Source: Ciceribacter sichuanensis | Lineage (GTDB): Bacteria; Pseudomonadota; Alphaproteobacteria; Rhizobiales; Rhizobiaceae | Length of the DNA: 64,000 nt | Direction of reading: 5' to 3' | Assembly (NCBI RefSeq): GCF_024055605.1 | Contig: NZ_JAMXLX010000001.1 | Location: 248,001-312,000 of the forward strand | In this document: piece after piece, positions 44,507-53,937 of the stretch | Layout: each line of letters starts with the position of its first letter | How positions within the stretch are numbered: the stretch's first letter is position 1 | The notes under the pieces: model-generated | What the model was told of the DNA's origin: nothing | Seen by the model: the letters and a program-made list of their open reading frames with translations, nothing else | The model's database searches: none | Program-made: the position numbers and the translations under genes

Positions 44507-46096
44507 TCAGCGACGCAGGCTGCCCAGAATGCCGCGCACCAGGGCGCGGCCGACCGAAGTGGCGACCGAGCGGGCGGCACTCTTCATGGCGGCCTCGATC
44601 ACCGTCTCGCGCTGGTAGCCGGAAGAGCGGCGCGTGCCGCCGTTACCGTTCTTCGAGGTCGAACGGGGAGCCTCGTCTTCGCCGTCATTGCCGAAGCCCG
44701 GCAGCGTCCAGCGGCCGGCGGCGCTGTCGTCGCTCGCTCCCTGGCTCGCCTGTTCCTCCGTCGCGCGCTTGGCGGCTTCCGCTTCCGCGGCCTTGCGGGC
44801 GCGCTCGGTCAGGATCTCATAGGCGGATTCCCGGTCGAGGTCCTTGTCGTAGAGGCCGGCGACCGGGCTGACATTGATGACGGCCTGCCGCTCGCCGTCT
44901 GAAAGCGGACCAACGCGGCCCGATGGCGGGCGTACCAGCGTGCGCTCGACCATGGACGGGATGCCCTTGTCCTGCAGCGTCGAGACCAGCGCTTCACCGG
45001 TGCCGAGCGTGGTGATTGCCGTTGCGCAGTCGAAGGCCGGGTTGGGTCGGAAGGTGTCGGCGGCGGTCTTCACCGCTTTCTGTTCACGCGGCGTATAGGC
45101 GCGCAGCGCATGCTGCACGCGGTTGCCGAGCTGTGCGAGAATGGTTTCCGGCACGTCGAGCGGGTTCTGGGTGACGAAGTAGACGCCGACGCCCTTGGAG
45201 CGGATCAAGCGCACGACCTGCTCGACCCGCTCGGTCAGCACCTTCGGCGCGTCGTTGAAGAGCAGATGCGCCTCATCGAAGAAGAAGACCAGCTTCGGCT
45301 TGTCCGGATCGCCCACTTCCGGCAGCTCTTCGAACAGTTCCGAAAGTAGCCAGAGCAGGAAGGTGGCGTAGAGCCGTGGGTTCATCATCAGCTTGTCGGC
45401 GGCCAGCACCGAGATTGCGCCGCGCCCGTCATTGGTCGTGCGCATGATGTCGGAGATCTTCAGCGCCGGCTCGCCGAAGAAGTGTTCGGCGCCCTGTTGC
45501 TCCAGCACCAGCAGGCCGCGTTGCAGAGAGCCGACGGAGGACTTGGAGATCAGGCCGAACTGGTTGGAAAGTTCCGTCGCATGCTCGCCCATGTAGTTGA
45601 GCAGCGCCTGCAGGTCCTTGAGGTCCATCAGCGGCAGTCCGCCCTGGTCGGCGATCTTGAAGGCGATGTTGAGCACGCCTTCCTGCGCTTCCGAGGCATC
45701 CATCAGGCGCGACAGCAGCAACGGTCCCATCTCGGCGATGGTGGTGCGCACGCGGTGGCCCTTTTCGCCGTAGAGATCCCAGAAGATGACCGGGAATTCC
45801 TGGAAGGCGAAGTCGTTGAAGCCGATCTGTTCGGCACGCTTCGACACCCAGTCCTTGGCCTCACCCATGGCCGCGATGCCGGAAAGGTCGCCCTTGATGT
45901 CGGCGCAGAACACCGGCACTCCGGCATTGGAGAAGCTCTCCGCCAGCACCTGCAGCGTAACCGTCTTGCCGGTGCCGGTGGCGCCGGTGACGATGCCGTG
46001 GCGGTTGCCGAATTTCAGCTCCAGATATTCCGGCTTGTTGAGGCTGTCGTCCGGATTGCGGCTTGTGCCGATATAGAGCTTCCCGTTCTCGAGCAT
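44507..46096 (-). CDS. HerA-like ATPase (DUF853/YjgR family)
   Basis: 529 aa from the ATG with GGGGAAG upstream; an in-frame ATG 60 bases earlier lacks a site. Walker A is GIVTGATGTGKTVTLQ, Walker B KLVFFFDEAHLLF, followed by the FtsK/HerA-type arginine region (RSKGVGVYFVTQNP). The C-terminal ~100 residues are Ala/Gly/Ser-rich and end in a helix (ARSVATSVGRALVRGILG). Members are ATPases of unclear role in DNA or membrane processes. No neighbouring nuclease gene (NurA) is present, so a defence role is not supported. Confidence 0.88.
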   Translation of the reverse strand: MLENGKLYIGTSRNPDDSLNKPEYLELKFGNRHGIVTGATGTGKTVTLQVLAESFSNAGVPVFCADIKGDLSGIAAMGEAKDWVSKRAEQIGFNDFAFQEFPVIFWDLYGEKGHRVRTTIAEMGPLLLSRLMDASEAQEGVLNIAFKIADQGGLPLMDLKDLQALLNYMGEHATELSNQFGLISKSSVGSLQRGLLVLEQQGAEHFFGEPALKISDIMRTTNDGRGAISVLAADKLMMNPRLYATFLLWLLSELFEELPEVGDPDKPKLVFFFDEAHLLFNDAPKVLTERVEQVVRLIRSKGVGVYFVTQNPLDVPETILAQLGNRVQHALRAYTPREQKAVKTAADTFRPNPAFDCATAITTLGTGEALVSTLQDKGIPSMVERTLVRPPSGRVGPLSDGERQAVINVSPVAGLYDKDLDRESAYEILTERARKAAEAEAAKRATEEQASQGASDDSAAGRWTLPGFGNDGEDEAPRSTSKNGNGGTRRSSGYQRETVIEAAMKSAARSVATSVGRALVRGILGSLRR

Positions 46097-46284
46097 GCCT
46101 GTCTTCCCCGTTTCCGTGCCCCTGTCGGCGCAAGGCCGGCATGCGACAACTTTCATCGATTCATCACCTTGCCCTTATAAGGATAGTGTGAAACATCGAC
46201 AACAGCACGTGGAACACTGCCGGGCGGGGAAAACCGCGGAGTGTTCCGGTCGGACGCTTGAGTTCGCAGAACAGTTCAATTACG

Positions 46285-46300
46285 TTGACGTTAACGTCAA
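46285..46300. promoter_or_regulatory. perfect 16-bp LiuR-like operator
   Basis: TTGACGTTAACGTCAA is a perfect palindrome 20 bp before the start of the next gene, just upstream of its GGAGGA site. It is the symmetric form of the box at 22836-22851 upstream of the acyl-CoA dehydrogenase. Confidence 0.65.
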
Positions 46301-46320
46301 AAAATCCGCAGGAGGAAGAC

Positions 46321-46710
46321 ATGAACGAACTCGTATCCCGCATCGCCGAAAAGGTCGGCATCGAACCGGAAGTCGCCGAAAAGGCCGTCGGCATGATGCT
46401 CGGCTTCCTTCAGCGCGAGGCCGCCGATGGACCGGTCGCTAAGATGATCGAAGCCATTCCCGGCGCCATGGACCTCGTCGCCAGGTATAACGGCGAAGGC
46501 GAGGGCAAGGGCCTGCTCGGCGGCCTGATGAGCGCCATCGGCGGTGGCGGCATCATGGGCCTCGGCCAGCAGCTCATGGCCCAGGGCCTCGGCATGGGCG
46601 AGATCACCACGCTCGCCAAGGAAACCATCGTGGTTGCCCGCGAATATGCCGGCGATGAAGCAGTCGACGAAGTCGTCGCCTCCGTCCCGGGCCTCAGCCA
46701 GTTCGTCTGA
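46321..46710 (+). CDS. small DUF2267/DUF2780-like protein
   Basis: 129 aa; ATG with GGAGGAAG upstream. Two helical blocks (MNELVSRIAEKVGIEPEVAEKAVGMMLGFLQREA and MGEITTLAKETIVVAREYAGDEAVDEVVA) flank a Gly-rich middle (GLLGGLMSAIGGGGIMGLGQQLMAQGLG). The pattern of repeated short helices resembles DUF2267/DUF2780 proteins of unknown function; I cannot decide between them. Soluble, no signal peptide. A perfect LiuR-like palindrome lies just upstream. Confidence 0.7.
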   Translation: MNELVSRIAEKVGIEPEVAEKAVGMMLGFLQREAADGPVAKMIEAIPGAMDLVARYNGEGEGKGLLGGLMSAIGGGGIMGLGQQLMAQGLGMGEITTLAKETIVVAREYAGDEAVDEVVASVPGLSQFV

Positions 46711-46733
46711 GCCAGGCAACCCTCATTGAATCG

Positions 46734-46766
46734 AAAAGCCGTCGGGTGAAAGTCCGGCGGCTTTTT
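46734..46766 (+). terminator. intrinsic terminator
   Basis: AAAAGCCGTCGG / CCGGCGGCTTTTT with an 8-base loop and T-run, directly after the small gene and facing the ClC gene stop. Confidence 0.88.
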
Positions 46767-46796
46767 GGTTGCGGGGAGGATGGTTCTCGCCAAAGA

Positions 46797-48605
46797 TCAG
46801 ATCTCGCCTGACACCTCCTGCCTGCGGCGATCCAGTTCTTCGCTGTAACGTCTCAACGTATGGCTTTCGCTGAGCTGACCGATCACCTTCTGCTCGATCA
46901 GGTTGTTCACGACCGCAAGCGCTTCGCTGTGGGTCTCGTCGAACAGCGCCGCGGCCTGTTTGGCATTCATCTGGGGAAGGAGTACGTCCTTCCTGTTGCG
47001 CACGAATTCTACAATCCTCTTATCGGCCTCGTCCTGCTCGACCAGCCCGCCATGGACCTCGGGAACCAGCACGATACCTGCATATTTGCCGTTCTCATCC
47101 ATCAGTATGACCCTTTGCGTGGAGCCGAGGGGATAGACCTTCCTGAACTCCTTCACGCTCATGTCGGCGTTTGCGGTCTTCACGTCGGCGCGCATCAGCT
47201 TGTCGACAGTGAGGTTCCGGATCCAGCCGACGTCATGGGCGCTGCGTATCGTCTCTCCACGCAGATGGAAGCGCCAGGTCGCAAAGGAATAGCCGAAGGT
47301 GGTCCGCACGACGAAGGACGAGGTGATGACTGCCGCCAGCACCAGCGCCGTGATGGGGAAATCGCCTGTCACTTCCAGCGCGAAAAACGTCATGGTCAAT
47401 GGGCCGCCGATGACGGCGACGCCGAGGGAACTCATGCCGACGATGGCATAAATCACGGGCGTCAGCGTCGCCTCCTGGAAATAGGGAGCCGAGAAGGCGA
47501 AAAGCTTGCCGAGGAGTGCTCCCATGAACAGCGATGCAAAGAACAGGCCGCCCCTGAAGCCAGAGCCGATCGAAATCGCGGAAGCCAGCGCCTTCAACAG
47601 GAAAAGGCCAAGCAGTGCGATGACGGCTGTATCCTGCGCCAGGTTGAGATGCAGGGCGCCATGGCCACCGGACAGGACCTGCGGCGAGATCATTCCCAGC
47701 ACACCGACCGCGACACCACCCAGAACGGGTCGCAACGGCGGCGGGACCGAGCTTTTGCGCGCCAGTTCCTCGACGTAGGAAACAGATTGCATGAGTGCGA
47801 TGCCGACGACACTGCAGACGATTCCGAGCAGGATCGCGGGCACGAAGTCGGCGGGGACCACGGCACCGAATTCGCCGATGCTGACGATGAAATCGGGGGA
47901 GGCGAACAGGCGTACGGTCAAGGTGGCGACAAGCGCCGAGACCACCACCGGTGTCAACGCCATGATGGTATAGGAACCGATGATCAGCTCGAAGGCATAG
48001 AAGGCGCCAGTCAGCGGTGCATTGAAGGCGGCCGCAATCGCACCAGCGGCCCCGCATCCGACCAGCATTCGCAGGTCCGACCGCCGCAGCTTGAACTTGA
48101 TGCCGAGCTTCGACGCGATGCCGGCGGCGAGCTGGGTGTAACCGGCCTCAAGCCCCACCGATGCGCCGAAGCCGTTGGAGATGATGTTCTGCACTGCAAC
48201 GAGCACGCTGTCGGTCAGGGACAGACGTCCTCCGTGAAGGGCATTCGCTTCGATCGGATCGACCAGTTTGCGCTTTCGCTTGCTGGCGAGAACATAAAGC
48301 AGGAGTCCGAGAAGGATGCCGCCGCCGACCGGAGCGATGAGAAGGGTGAGGTTGTTTTCGAATTGCGAGGAACTGAGCCTTGCCGAAGGCTCGATACCGA
48401 AGATCGTGCGGTGCATGAGGGTACTCATGTAGCTCATGGCCAGGACCACCAGTCCGGCCAACAGGCCGACGACGGCACCGACCGCCGCAAGGCCGAATTC
48501 GGTGCGGCGGGTTATCAGCGCCATACGCTCCAGGCTGAACATCCGCCGCAGACGCGACAGGCGAAAGTTGCCCGGACTCACAAAGCTATTGTCGTTACCC
48601 GTCAC
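46797..48605 (-). CDS. ClC family chloride channel/antiporter with CBS domains
   Basis: 602 aa. About ten membrane helices with the ClC segments SNGFGASVGLEAGYTQLAAG (gating/coupling Glu region), GCGAAGAIAAAFNAPLTGAFYAFEL, and GSGFRGGLFFASLFMGALLGK. The C-terminus has a tandem CBS region (LTVDKLMRADVKTANADMSVKEF and later repeats) that may bind nucleotides. It carries chloride or fluoride, probably H+-coupled, since the Glu is retained. The 48606-48814 gap upstream holds a hairpin (AGCCGGC...GCCGGCT near 48780-48808) that may terminate secDF. Confidence 0.9.
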   Translation of the reverse strand: MTGNDNSFVSPGNFRLSRLRRMFSLERMALITRRTEFGLAAVGAVVGLLAGLVVLAMSYMSTLMHRTIFGIEPSARLSSSQFENNLTLLIAPVGGGILLGLLLYVLASKRKRKLVDPIEANALHGGRLSLTDSVLVAVQNIISNGFGASVGLEAGYTQLAAGIASKLGIKFKLRRSDLRMLVGCGAAGAIAAAFNAPLTGAFYAFELIIGSYTIMALTPVVVSALVATLTVRLFASPDFIVSIGEFGAVVPADFVPAILLGIVCSVVGIALMQSVSYVEELARKSSVPPPLRPVLGGVAVGVLGMISPQVLSGGHGALHLNLAQDTAVIALLGLFLLKALASAISIGSGFRGGLFFASLFMGALLGKLFAFSAPYFQEATLTPVIYAIVGMSSLGVAVIGGPLTMTFFALEVTGDFPITALVLAAVITSSFVVRTTFGYSFATWRFHLRGETIRSAHDVGWIRNLTVDKLMRADVKTANADMSVKEFRKVYPLGSTQRVILMDENGKYAGIVLVPEVHGGLVEQDEADKRIVEFVRNRKDVLLPQMNAKQAAALFDETHSEALAVVNNLIEQKVIGQLSESHTLRRYSEELDRRRQEVSGEI

Positions 48606-48814
48606 GCCAGCTGACCACCTATCTCGATCGAGTTTCGCCTTTCAGGCTGACGTCATATCGGCAGGCCCGGTGACGATCCACATCTGAATCGCAAAGCAGT
48701 GCCGATATGTCCAGCCTTGCCCGGAAGACCGGCGCCTTGGGACGGCAAAGGAAATTCGTGTCGGTGATGCTGCCTTGGGAGCCGGCGACGTGAAGCGCCG
48801 CCGGCTTTGTTCGT

Positions 48815-51337
48815 TCAGCCCTGTTCCGCCTGCGGCTGGACAGTTTCGACCGAAGCATTGGCCTTCTGTCTGCGGGTGCGCCAGTCGCCCAGGAAGAGCA
48901 GGATGGGTGCCGCGATGAAGACGGAAGAAGAGGCCGCGATGAAGATGCCGAAGATCATCGGAACGGCGAAGCTTTCCACCGCGCTGCCGCCCCAGATCGC
49001 CATGGGCAGCATGGCGAGGAAGGCGGTGGCCGAGGTATAGAGGCTTCGGGCCAGCGTTTCGTTGATCGACAGGTTGATCAGGTCGCGGAACGGCATGGAT
49101 TTGTAGAGCCGCATGTTTTCTCGCATGCGGTCGTAGACCACGACCTTGTCGTTCACCGAATAGCCGACCAGCGTCAGCAGCGCCGCGATCGCCGTCAGGT
49201 TGAAGTCCAGTCCCGTCAGCGCGAAGAAGCCGATTGTCTTCGTCACGTCGAGAACGAGCGTCGCGATGGCCCCGACGGCGAACGGCCAGTCGAAGCGGAC
49301 CCAGATGTAGACCAGCATCGCAAGGCTGGCGAGCACGACCGACAGGATGCCGGCGGTGGCCAGTTCGCCGCTGACCTTCGGGCCGACGACTTCCGTGCGT
49401 TCGATCTTGGCGACGGGGTTGATCTCGGCGATCTTGGCGCGAACCTTTTCGACGGCTTCGGTCTGTGCTGTTTCCGGGCCGTGCTGGCGTTCGAGACGCA
49501 GCAGCATGTGGTTGCGGTCGCCGAATTCCTGAAGCGCGACCTCCCCGAGACCGAGGCTTTCGATGCCGGAACGATAGACGGCGAGATCGGCCGGCTCCTG
49601 CGTCGATACCTCGATCTGGATGCCGCCCTTGAAGTCGACGCCATAGTTCAACCCGGGCGAGATGAAGAGCGCGATGGAGGTGATCGACAGCACGGCGGAA
49701 ATGCCGATACCGACGAGGCGGGCCTTCATGAAGTCGATCTTCGTGCCGTCCTTGATGAGCTTGAGCGGCAGCAGCGGGCGGATGTTGATCGTCTTCATCT
49801 TGTAGCGGTTGGCGATCGCTACCATGGCGACACGGACGACCGAGACCGCCGTGAACATCGAGATCGCGATGCCGAGGCCCATGGTCACGGCAAAGCCGCG
49901 AACCGGGCCGGAGCCGAACCAGAACAGGAGCACGGTTGCGATCAGGGCGGTGACGTTACTGTCGATGATGGTCGAATAGGCCTTGTCGAAGCCAAGGTCG
50001 ATGGCGGCAAAGGCGCTTCTGCCCTTGCGGCATTCTTCGCGGATACGCTCGTTGATGAGAACGTTGGCGTCCACGGCAAGACCGATGCCGAGCACGATAC
50101 CGGCGATGCCGGGCAGCGTCAGCGTTGCGCCGAAGAGCGTCAGGCCGGCGAATGTCAGGATGACGTTGAGGGTCAGCGCGACGACCGCCAGAAGACCCCA
50201 GCTGCCATAGAGCGCGATGATGAAACCGACGACCAGCGCAAAGCCCACGAGGCCGGACATGATGCCCATCTCGATGGCGTCGCTACCGAGATCGGCGCCG
50301 ACGGTGCGTTCCTCGATGACGGTCAGCTTGGCCGGCAGTGCGCCGGCGCGCAAGAGGGCGGCGAGCGTGGTTGCGTCGGAAACCGTGAAGGCGCCGGAGA
50401 TCTGGCCCGAGCCGCCGGTGATCGGCTCCCGGATGACGGGCGCGGAGAGCACCTTGTCGTCGAGCACGATGGCGAACGGATTGCCGACATTTTCGCGAGT
50501 GATCTGGGCAAAACGGGTAGCGCCCGTCTGGTCGAAGCGGAAGCTGACGACCGGCTGGTTGTTCTGCTGGTCGAAGGCCACCCTTGCATCCGTCAGACGG
50601 TCGCCCGAAAGCAGCACGCGCTCCTGGACGGGATAGGTCTGGCCGTGTTCGTCCTGCAGCATGCGCACGCCGCGATCGCCCTGGTTGCCGAGAAGATGGA
50701 AGCTCATCTTGGCCGTCGAGCCGAGCAGCGCGCGCAGGTTGGTCGGGTCCTGTTCGCCCGGAAGCTGAACGAGAACACGGTCGCCGCCGACGCGCTGGAT
50801 CGTCGGTTCCGCAACGCCGACCTGGTCGACACGCTGGCGGATGATTTCAAGGCTCTGGTCGACGGCGCTGGACATCCGGTGGGTGATGCCGTTGTCCGAT
50901 GGCTTGACGGTAATGCCGTTGTCGCCGGAATCGATGATGTCAAGATCGAGACCCGTGCGCACACCGACGGTGACCTGATTGCCGAGCTTTTCCAGTTCCT
51001 GCTTTGCCGCTGTTCGCTGTGAGGGATCGGCGAGCGTGATCAGGATGGCATTGCCCTGGCGCTGGACCGCCCGCGTATCGATCTTGGCGTCACGCAGGCT
51101 GGACCGCGCTTCCTGGGTGAGGTTCTGCAGCCATTCGTTTTCAAGCGAGGGGCGGTCGACCTCCAGAACAAGATGCGAGCCGCCGCGCAGGTCGAGGCCG
51201 AGCGACACCTTCTGGTGCGGCAGCCAGCCTGGCAGGCTTGCGAACTGTTTGTCTGAAAGAACGTTGGGTAGCGCGACAAGCACCCCCGCGAGGATGATGA
51301 GGATGTAGCTCACCACCTTCCATGTCGAGTTTCTCAA
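48815..51337 (-). CDS. secDF: SecDF fused protein-translocation subunit
   Basis: 840 aa, TTG start (no better in-frame start exists). SecD part: GLDLRGGSHLVLEVD near the N-terminus, then the P1 head with VVSFRFDQTGATRFAQITRENVGNPFAIVLDD, and a TM block with GIAGIVLGIGLAVDANVLINERIREE (RND-type ion-path Asp). SecF part begins near residue 530 and has LNYGVDFKGGIQIEVSTQ, then GYSVNDKVVVYDRMRENM. It uses the proton motive force to finish Sec-dependent export. In many rhizobia yajC lies upstream, but here a different small gene does. Confidence 0.95.
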   Translation of the reverse strand: MRNSTWKVVSYILIILAGVLVALPNVLSDKQFASLPGWLPHQKVSLGLDLRGGSHLVLEVDRPSLENEWLQNLTQEARSSLRDAKIDTRAVQRQGNAILITLADPSQRTAAKQELEKLGNQVTVGVRTGLDLDIIDSGDNGITVKPSDNGITHRMSSAVDQSLEIIRQRVDQVGVAEPTIQRVGGDRVLVQLPGEQDPTNLRALLGSTAKMSFHLLGNQGDRGVRMLQDEHGQTYPVQERVLLSGDRLTDARVAFDQQNNQPVVSFRFDQTGATRFAQITRENVGNPFAIVLDDKVLSAPVIREPITGGSGQISGAFTVSDATTLAALLRAGALPAKLTVIEERTVGADLGSDAIEMGIMSGLVGFALVVGFIIALYGSWGLLAVVALTLNVILTFAGLTLFGATLTLPGIAGIVLGIGLAVDANVLINERIREECRKGRSAFAAIDLGFDKAYSTIIDSNVTALIATVLLFWFGSGPVRGFAVTMGLGIAISMFTAVSVVRVAMVAIANRYKMKTINIRPLLPLKLIKDGTKIDFMKARLVGIGISAVLSITSIALFISPGLNYGVDFKGGIQIEVSTQEPADLAVYRSGIESLGLGEVALQEFGDRNHMLLRLERQHGPETAQTEAVEKVRAKIAEINPVAKIERTEVVGPKVSGELATAGILSVVLASLAMLVYIWVRFDWPFAVGAIATLVLDVTKTIGFFALTGLDFNLTAIAALLTLVGYSVNDKVVVYDRMRENMRLYKSMPFRDLINLSINETLARSLYTSATAFLAMLPMAIWGGSAVESFAVPMIFGIFIAASSSVFIAAPILLFLGDWRTRRQKANASVETVQPQAEQG

Positions 51338-51423
51338 TTTTATGCATCCATTTGTGCGGTCAGCGAACAGGCATGGCTGTCCGGCCGCGTTGACGATATG
51401 CCGATGGTATGTCGGATGAAGGA

Positions 51424-51786
51424 TCAGGCGGCCTTGAGCGGCGGCGCGCGCGGATTAAAGGCACCGGGCGGCGCCGGATGATCGGGGTCGCGGCCCCGCT
51501 CGATCGTCTGCAAAGCCCACGCATATGCAGGCAGTTCGATGCCGGTGGTGCCCGGGGAGGCATCGGGATTGTCCGATGTCCGCGCCTTGTTGCCCTGCCG
51601 CAGATCTGCGGTGAGGACGATGCGGGCCGGATCGCGCTTGCCAGCAAACGCGGGCTTGGAACTGGTGGATACGGCGTCCAGCGATTGCGTCCGCCTCGTC
51701 TCGGCGTCCTGCCACGGGCTTGCGCTCGAAACCGCAAACAGGGCGGCGAACAGCATACACATCAGGCCTGACATGGCTGCCGCCAT
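51424..51786 (-). CDS. putative secreted protein of unknown function
   Basis: 120 aa from an internal ATG that begins a hydrophobic export-like segment (MAAAMSGLMCMLFAALFAVSSASP); a start 72 bases earlier is possible because the best SD-like AGGAG lies upstream of it. The remainder is polar and Pro/Arg-rich, ending NPRAPPLKAA, with no known motif. It lies 86 bp upstream of secDF on the same strand. Coding status is probable, not certain. Confidence 0.5.
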   Translation of the reverse strand: MAAAMSGLMCMLFAALFAVSSASPWQDAETRRTQSLDAVSTSSKPAFAGKRDPARIVLTADLRQGNKARTSDNPDASPGTTGIELPAYAWALQTIERGRDPDHPAPPGAFNPRAPPLKAA

Positions 51787-51938
51787 GGCTCTGAGATGTG
51801 ATTTCTCCTGTTCTGTCGACGCGGGTGCTATGGCTCGATATCCTCGTTTCACCGGCAATTATTGCACAAGAGGGCGCCGAAAGCCATTGGAGGGCGTCAG
51901 GCTCTCGATTTTCCACGAAAGATCGGCCGAACCGCCGG

Positions 51939-53291
51939 CTATTCCTCCACGACCACCAGTTCGGGGATGCCTTCGATATCAAGGCGGATGTGGCCGCGTT
52001 CGGCGCGGCCAAGACGGATAGGGCCGCCTTTTTCTTCGAGCCGCCGTCGAAGCAGGATCAGACGCGTTTCCAGATTGTCCTTGAAGTCAGGAAGCTGCAG
52101 GCTCCTGTCTCGGCGGATTTCGCGGTTGAGGAAGTCCTGTCGCCCGCTTTTGGCATATTCCTCGACGAAATGCTTCAGCAGTCGGCCAGGCACACCACGG
52201 ATCAGGTAGTCGTTGTCGATGAAGATCGATCCGTCACGGGGATAGAAGCGGATGCGCAACGGCCCGGCGGACGCATGGGTGGTATCGGCGGGCGCCGGTT
52301 TCTCCGCCTCGGCCTCGCTCTCGGGACGTTCGCGTTCCTGCGCGGCCAGCGTCATCGAGAGGGCGAGATGCCCGGCAAGAATACAGAGTGCCTCTTCATC
52401 GCGGTGGCGGAAGGCGAAGGACTGTTCCGCCTCCACGAACAGCACGCCGACCAACCTGCCTTGCGCCACCATCGGAACGGCGAGTTGGCTGAGCGGCGAG
52501 GCAAGCGCCGGCAGCGGCAGCGGGTCCGTGCCGGTAATGCCGCTTGCAGAACCCACCGCGTTGACGTAGCGCCGGCTGCGGCGAAAATCGCTGATGCGCA
52601 CCGGCCGGCATGTCGCTGCCGCCATGCCGATCACGCCGGCACCGACCGCGACTTCCGAACCAAAGCCGAAGCGGTCATAGCCGCGGCTGGCAATGGTCGA
52701 AAGCAGCCTCCGTTCGTCGTCCGGCACCAGCACCATGGAATGCCGGAACCCGAACATCGTCTCCAGGCCCTCCAGCGCCTTGTCCAGCAGATGCTCGGCA
52801 TCGGTTTCCGCCGCAAGCTGCACGGCGAGCCGGCGGGTGAGATCCAGATGGTCGCGCCGATCCTCCGCCTCCGGCGAGGGCTCCTCCAGAGGGTGGGCCG
52901 GTGGCACGAGCCGACAGTCCTCCACCCGGTAAATGTCGACCGCTCTGAGCTTCATGATCCCGCCCATGCCCTGTTCGACGCTCATCACGTCGAGATGCGC
53001 GCTGACGGTTTCGAACACCGGGCCTTCCGTCATTGAGGTCTCGTAGACGAGATCGAGGATGTATTGCAGGCCAAGATGCCCATCGACCACCATGACGGTG
53101 GCGAGGCCGTTCACCGCCACGTTCTCCGCCGTCTTGGAAAAGAACTGGTTGGAAAGCGCCACATGGTGGTCATCGATGTAATAGACGTGAGACAGGTAGG
53201 AGGCATTCGGCATGCCCTCCCGGTCGGTGGTCGCGATGACGGAGGGTATCACGCCCTCGAAGGCGTCGCGGATGGTGCTGAGCCGGATCAT
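51939..53291 (-). CDS. PNPOx-like / GAF / winged-helix-like fusion protein
   Basis: 450 aa from MIRLSTIRDAFEGVIP; the frame is open further upstream but that part overlaps the PNPOx gene in another frame. Residues ~1-140 are a flavin-type split barrel (PSVIATTDREGMPNASYLSHVYYIDDHHVALSNQFFSKT). Residues ~150-320 are a GAF domain (LTRRLAVQLAAETDAEHLLDKALEGLETMFGFRHSMVLVPDD ... SQLAVPMVAQGRLVGVLFVEAE). After a Glu/Pro linker the C-terminal ~110 residues look like a compact winged-helix or similar effector (GSIFIDNDYLIRGVPGRLLKHFVEEYAKSG). Probably an FMN- or heme-linked redox or NO sensor. The start overlaps the PNPOx stop by 4 bases. Confidence 0.75.
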   Translation of the reverse strand: MIRLSTIRDAFEGVIPSVIATTDREGMPNASYLSHVYYIDDHHVALSNQFFSKTAENVAVNGLATVMVVDGHLGLQYILDLVYETSMTEGPVFETVSAHLDVMSVEQGMGGIMKLRAVDIYRVEDCRLVPPAHPLEEPSPEAEDRRDHLDLTRRLAVQLAAETDAEHLLDKALEGLETMFGFRHSMVLVPDDERRLLSTIASRGYDRFGFGSEVAVGAGVIGMAAATCRPVRISDFRRSRRYVNAVGSASGITGTDPLPLPALASPLSQLAVPMVAQGRLVGVLFVEAEQSFAFRHRDEEALCILAGHLALSMTLAAQERERPESEAEAEKPAPADTTHASAGPLRIRFYPRDGSIFIDNDYLIRGVPGRLLKHFVEEYAKSGRQDFLNREIRRDRSLQLPDFKDNLETRLILLRRRLEEKGGPIRLGRAERGHIRLDIEGIPELVVVEE

Positions 53292-53770
53292 GACGCCGCG
53301 GTTCCGCTGTCGCCAAGCCGGCGTCCCGCCTCCGGTCCGGGTGTCTGGACGAAGAGGTCGCGCGGAAAGAAAGTGATGCGCACGAGGTTGCGGTCGCTGA
53401 GCGTGCTGGAAAGCTGCAGCCGGCTCACCCCGAGCGCGCCCATTTCGGCGAGCATGTCGGCGACGTACCGGCTGCCGCGGGCCTGATCGATGGTATCGGC
53501 CGCGCGCACCTCGATGATCGGTCCCTTGATCTGGTAGGCCTTGTAATTGTCCGGCTTGACGAAGGTGGCCGAGATCGGCGCTTCGGGCACGGCATGCGCC
53601 ACGGCGTCGGGCCACTGGCTCGCCGAAACAAGCAGCGAAATTCGTCCATTGTCGGAATCGAAACGCGCACCCGTCGCCCGCCCGATCATCGGGCGATGGG
53701 CGTCGTTGCGGGTGGCGATGAGGATCATCACCCGTCCCTCGATGAAACTTGCGACCCCCGCCTCGATCAC
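53288..53770 (-). CDS. pyridoxamine 5'-phosphate oxidase-like FMN-binding protein
   Basis: 160 aa. GTG start with AGGGGAAG a few bases upstream (a TTG 24 bases earlier is less likely). A split-barrel fold is suggested by MILIATRNDAHRPMIGRATGARFDSDNGRISLLVSASQWPDAV and IEVRAADTIDQARGSRYV. It likely binds FMN or a related flavin, catalytic role unknown. It is coupled to the PNPOx-GAF gene by an ATGA overlap and divergent from the hemerythrin gene. Confidence 0.8.
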   Translation of the reverse strand: MIEAGVASFIEGRVMILIATRNDAHRPMIGRATGARFDSDNGRISLLVSASQWPDAVAHAVPEAPISATFVKPDNYKAYQIKGPIIEVRAADTIDQARGSRYVADMLAEMGALGVSRLQLSSTLSDRNLVRITFFPRDLFVQTPGPEAGRRLGDSGTAAS

Positions 53771-53796
53771 CGCTCTTCCCCTGTTTGAGCGCAATC

Positions 53797-53853
53797 TTAG
53801 GAAAATAGGAAAATTTTAGCAACGTGTTGCGGCCGTTAGGAAGCATTTAGGAA
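53797..53853. promoter_or_regulatory. direct-repeat array TTAGGAA in divergent promoter
   Basis: Copies begin at 53797 (TTAGGAA), 53805 (ATAGGAA), 53836 and 53847 (TTAGGAA); the last two starts are 11 bp apart, about one helical turn. The array lies between the PNPOx and hemerythrin genes and is a candidate regulator site. Confidence 0.5.
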
Positions 53854-53937
53854 GCGGGTCGAGGCGGGGTGGCCTAAGAGCCTGCCCATCGCACCGGCGG
53901 GCTGTTCCGACCGGGCTGAGGACAAGAGGAAATCCCC

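Noticed and set aside
44507-46096. HerA-like ATPase as part of an antiphage defence system
   Set aside because: No nuclease, Sir2 or other defence partner is adjacent; the DUF853/YjgR subgroup is a widespread housekeeping-type family.
46860-48614. 584-aa plus-strand frame antisense to the ClC gene
   Set aside because: Gln/Asp/Arg-rich shadow frame with no motif.
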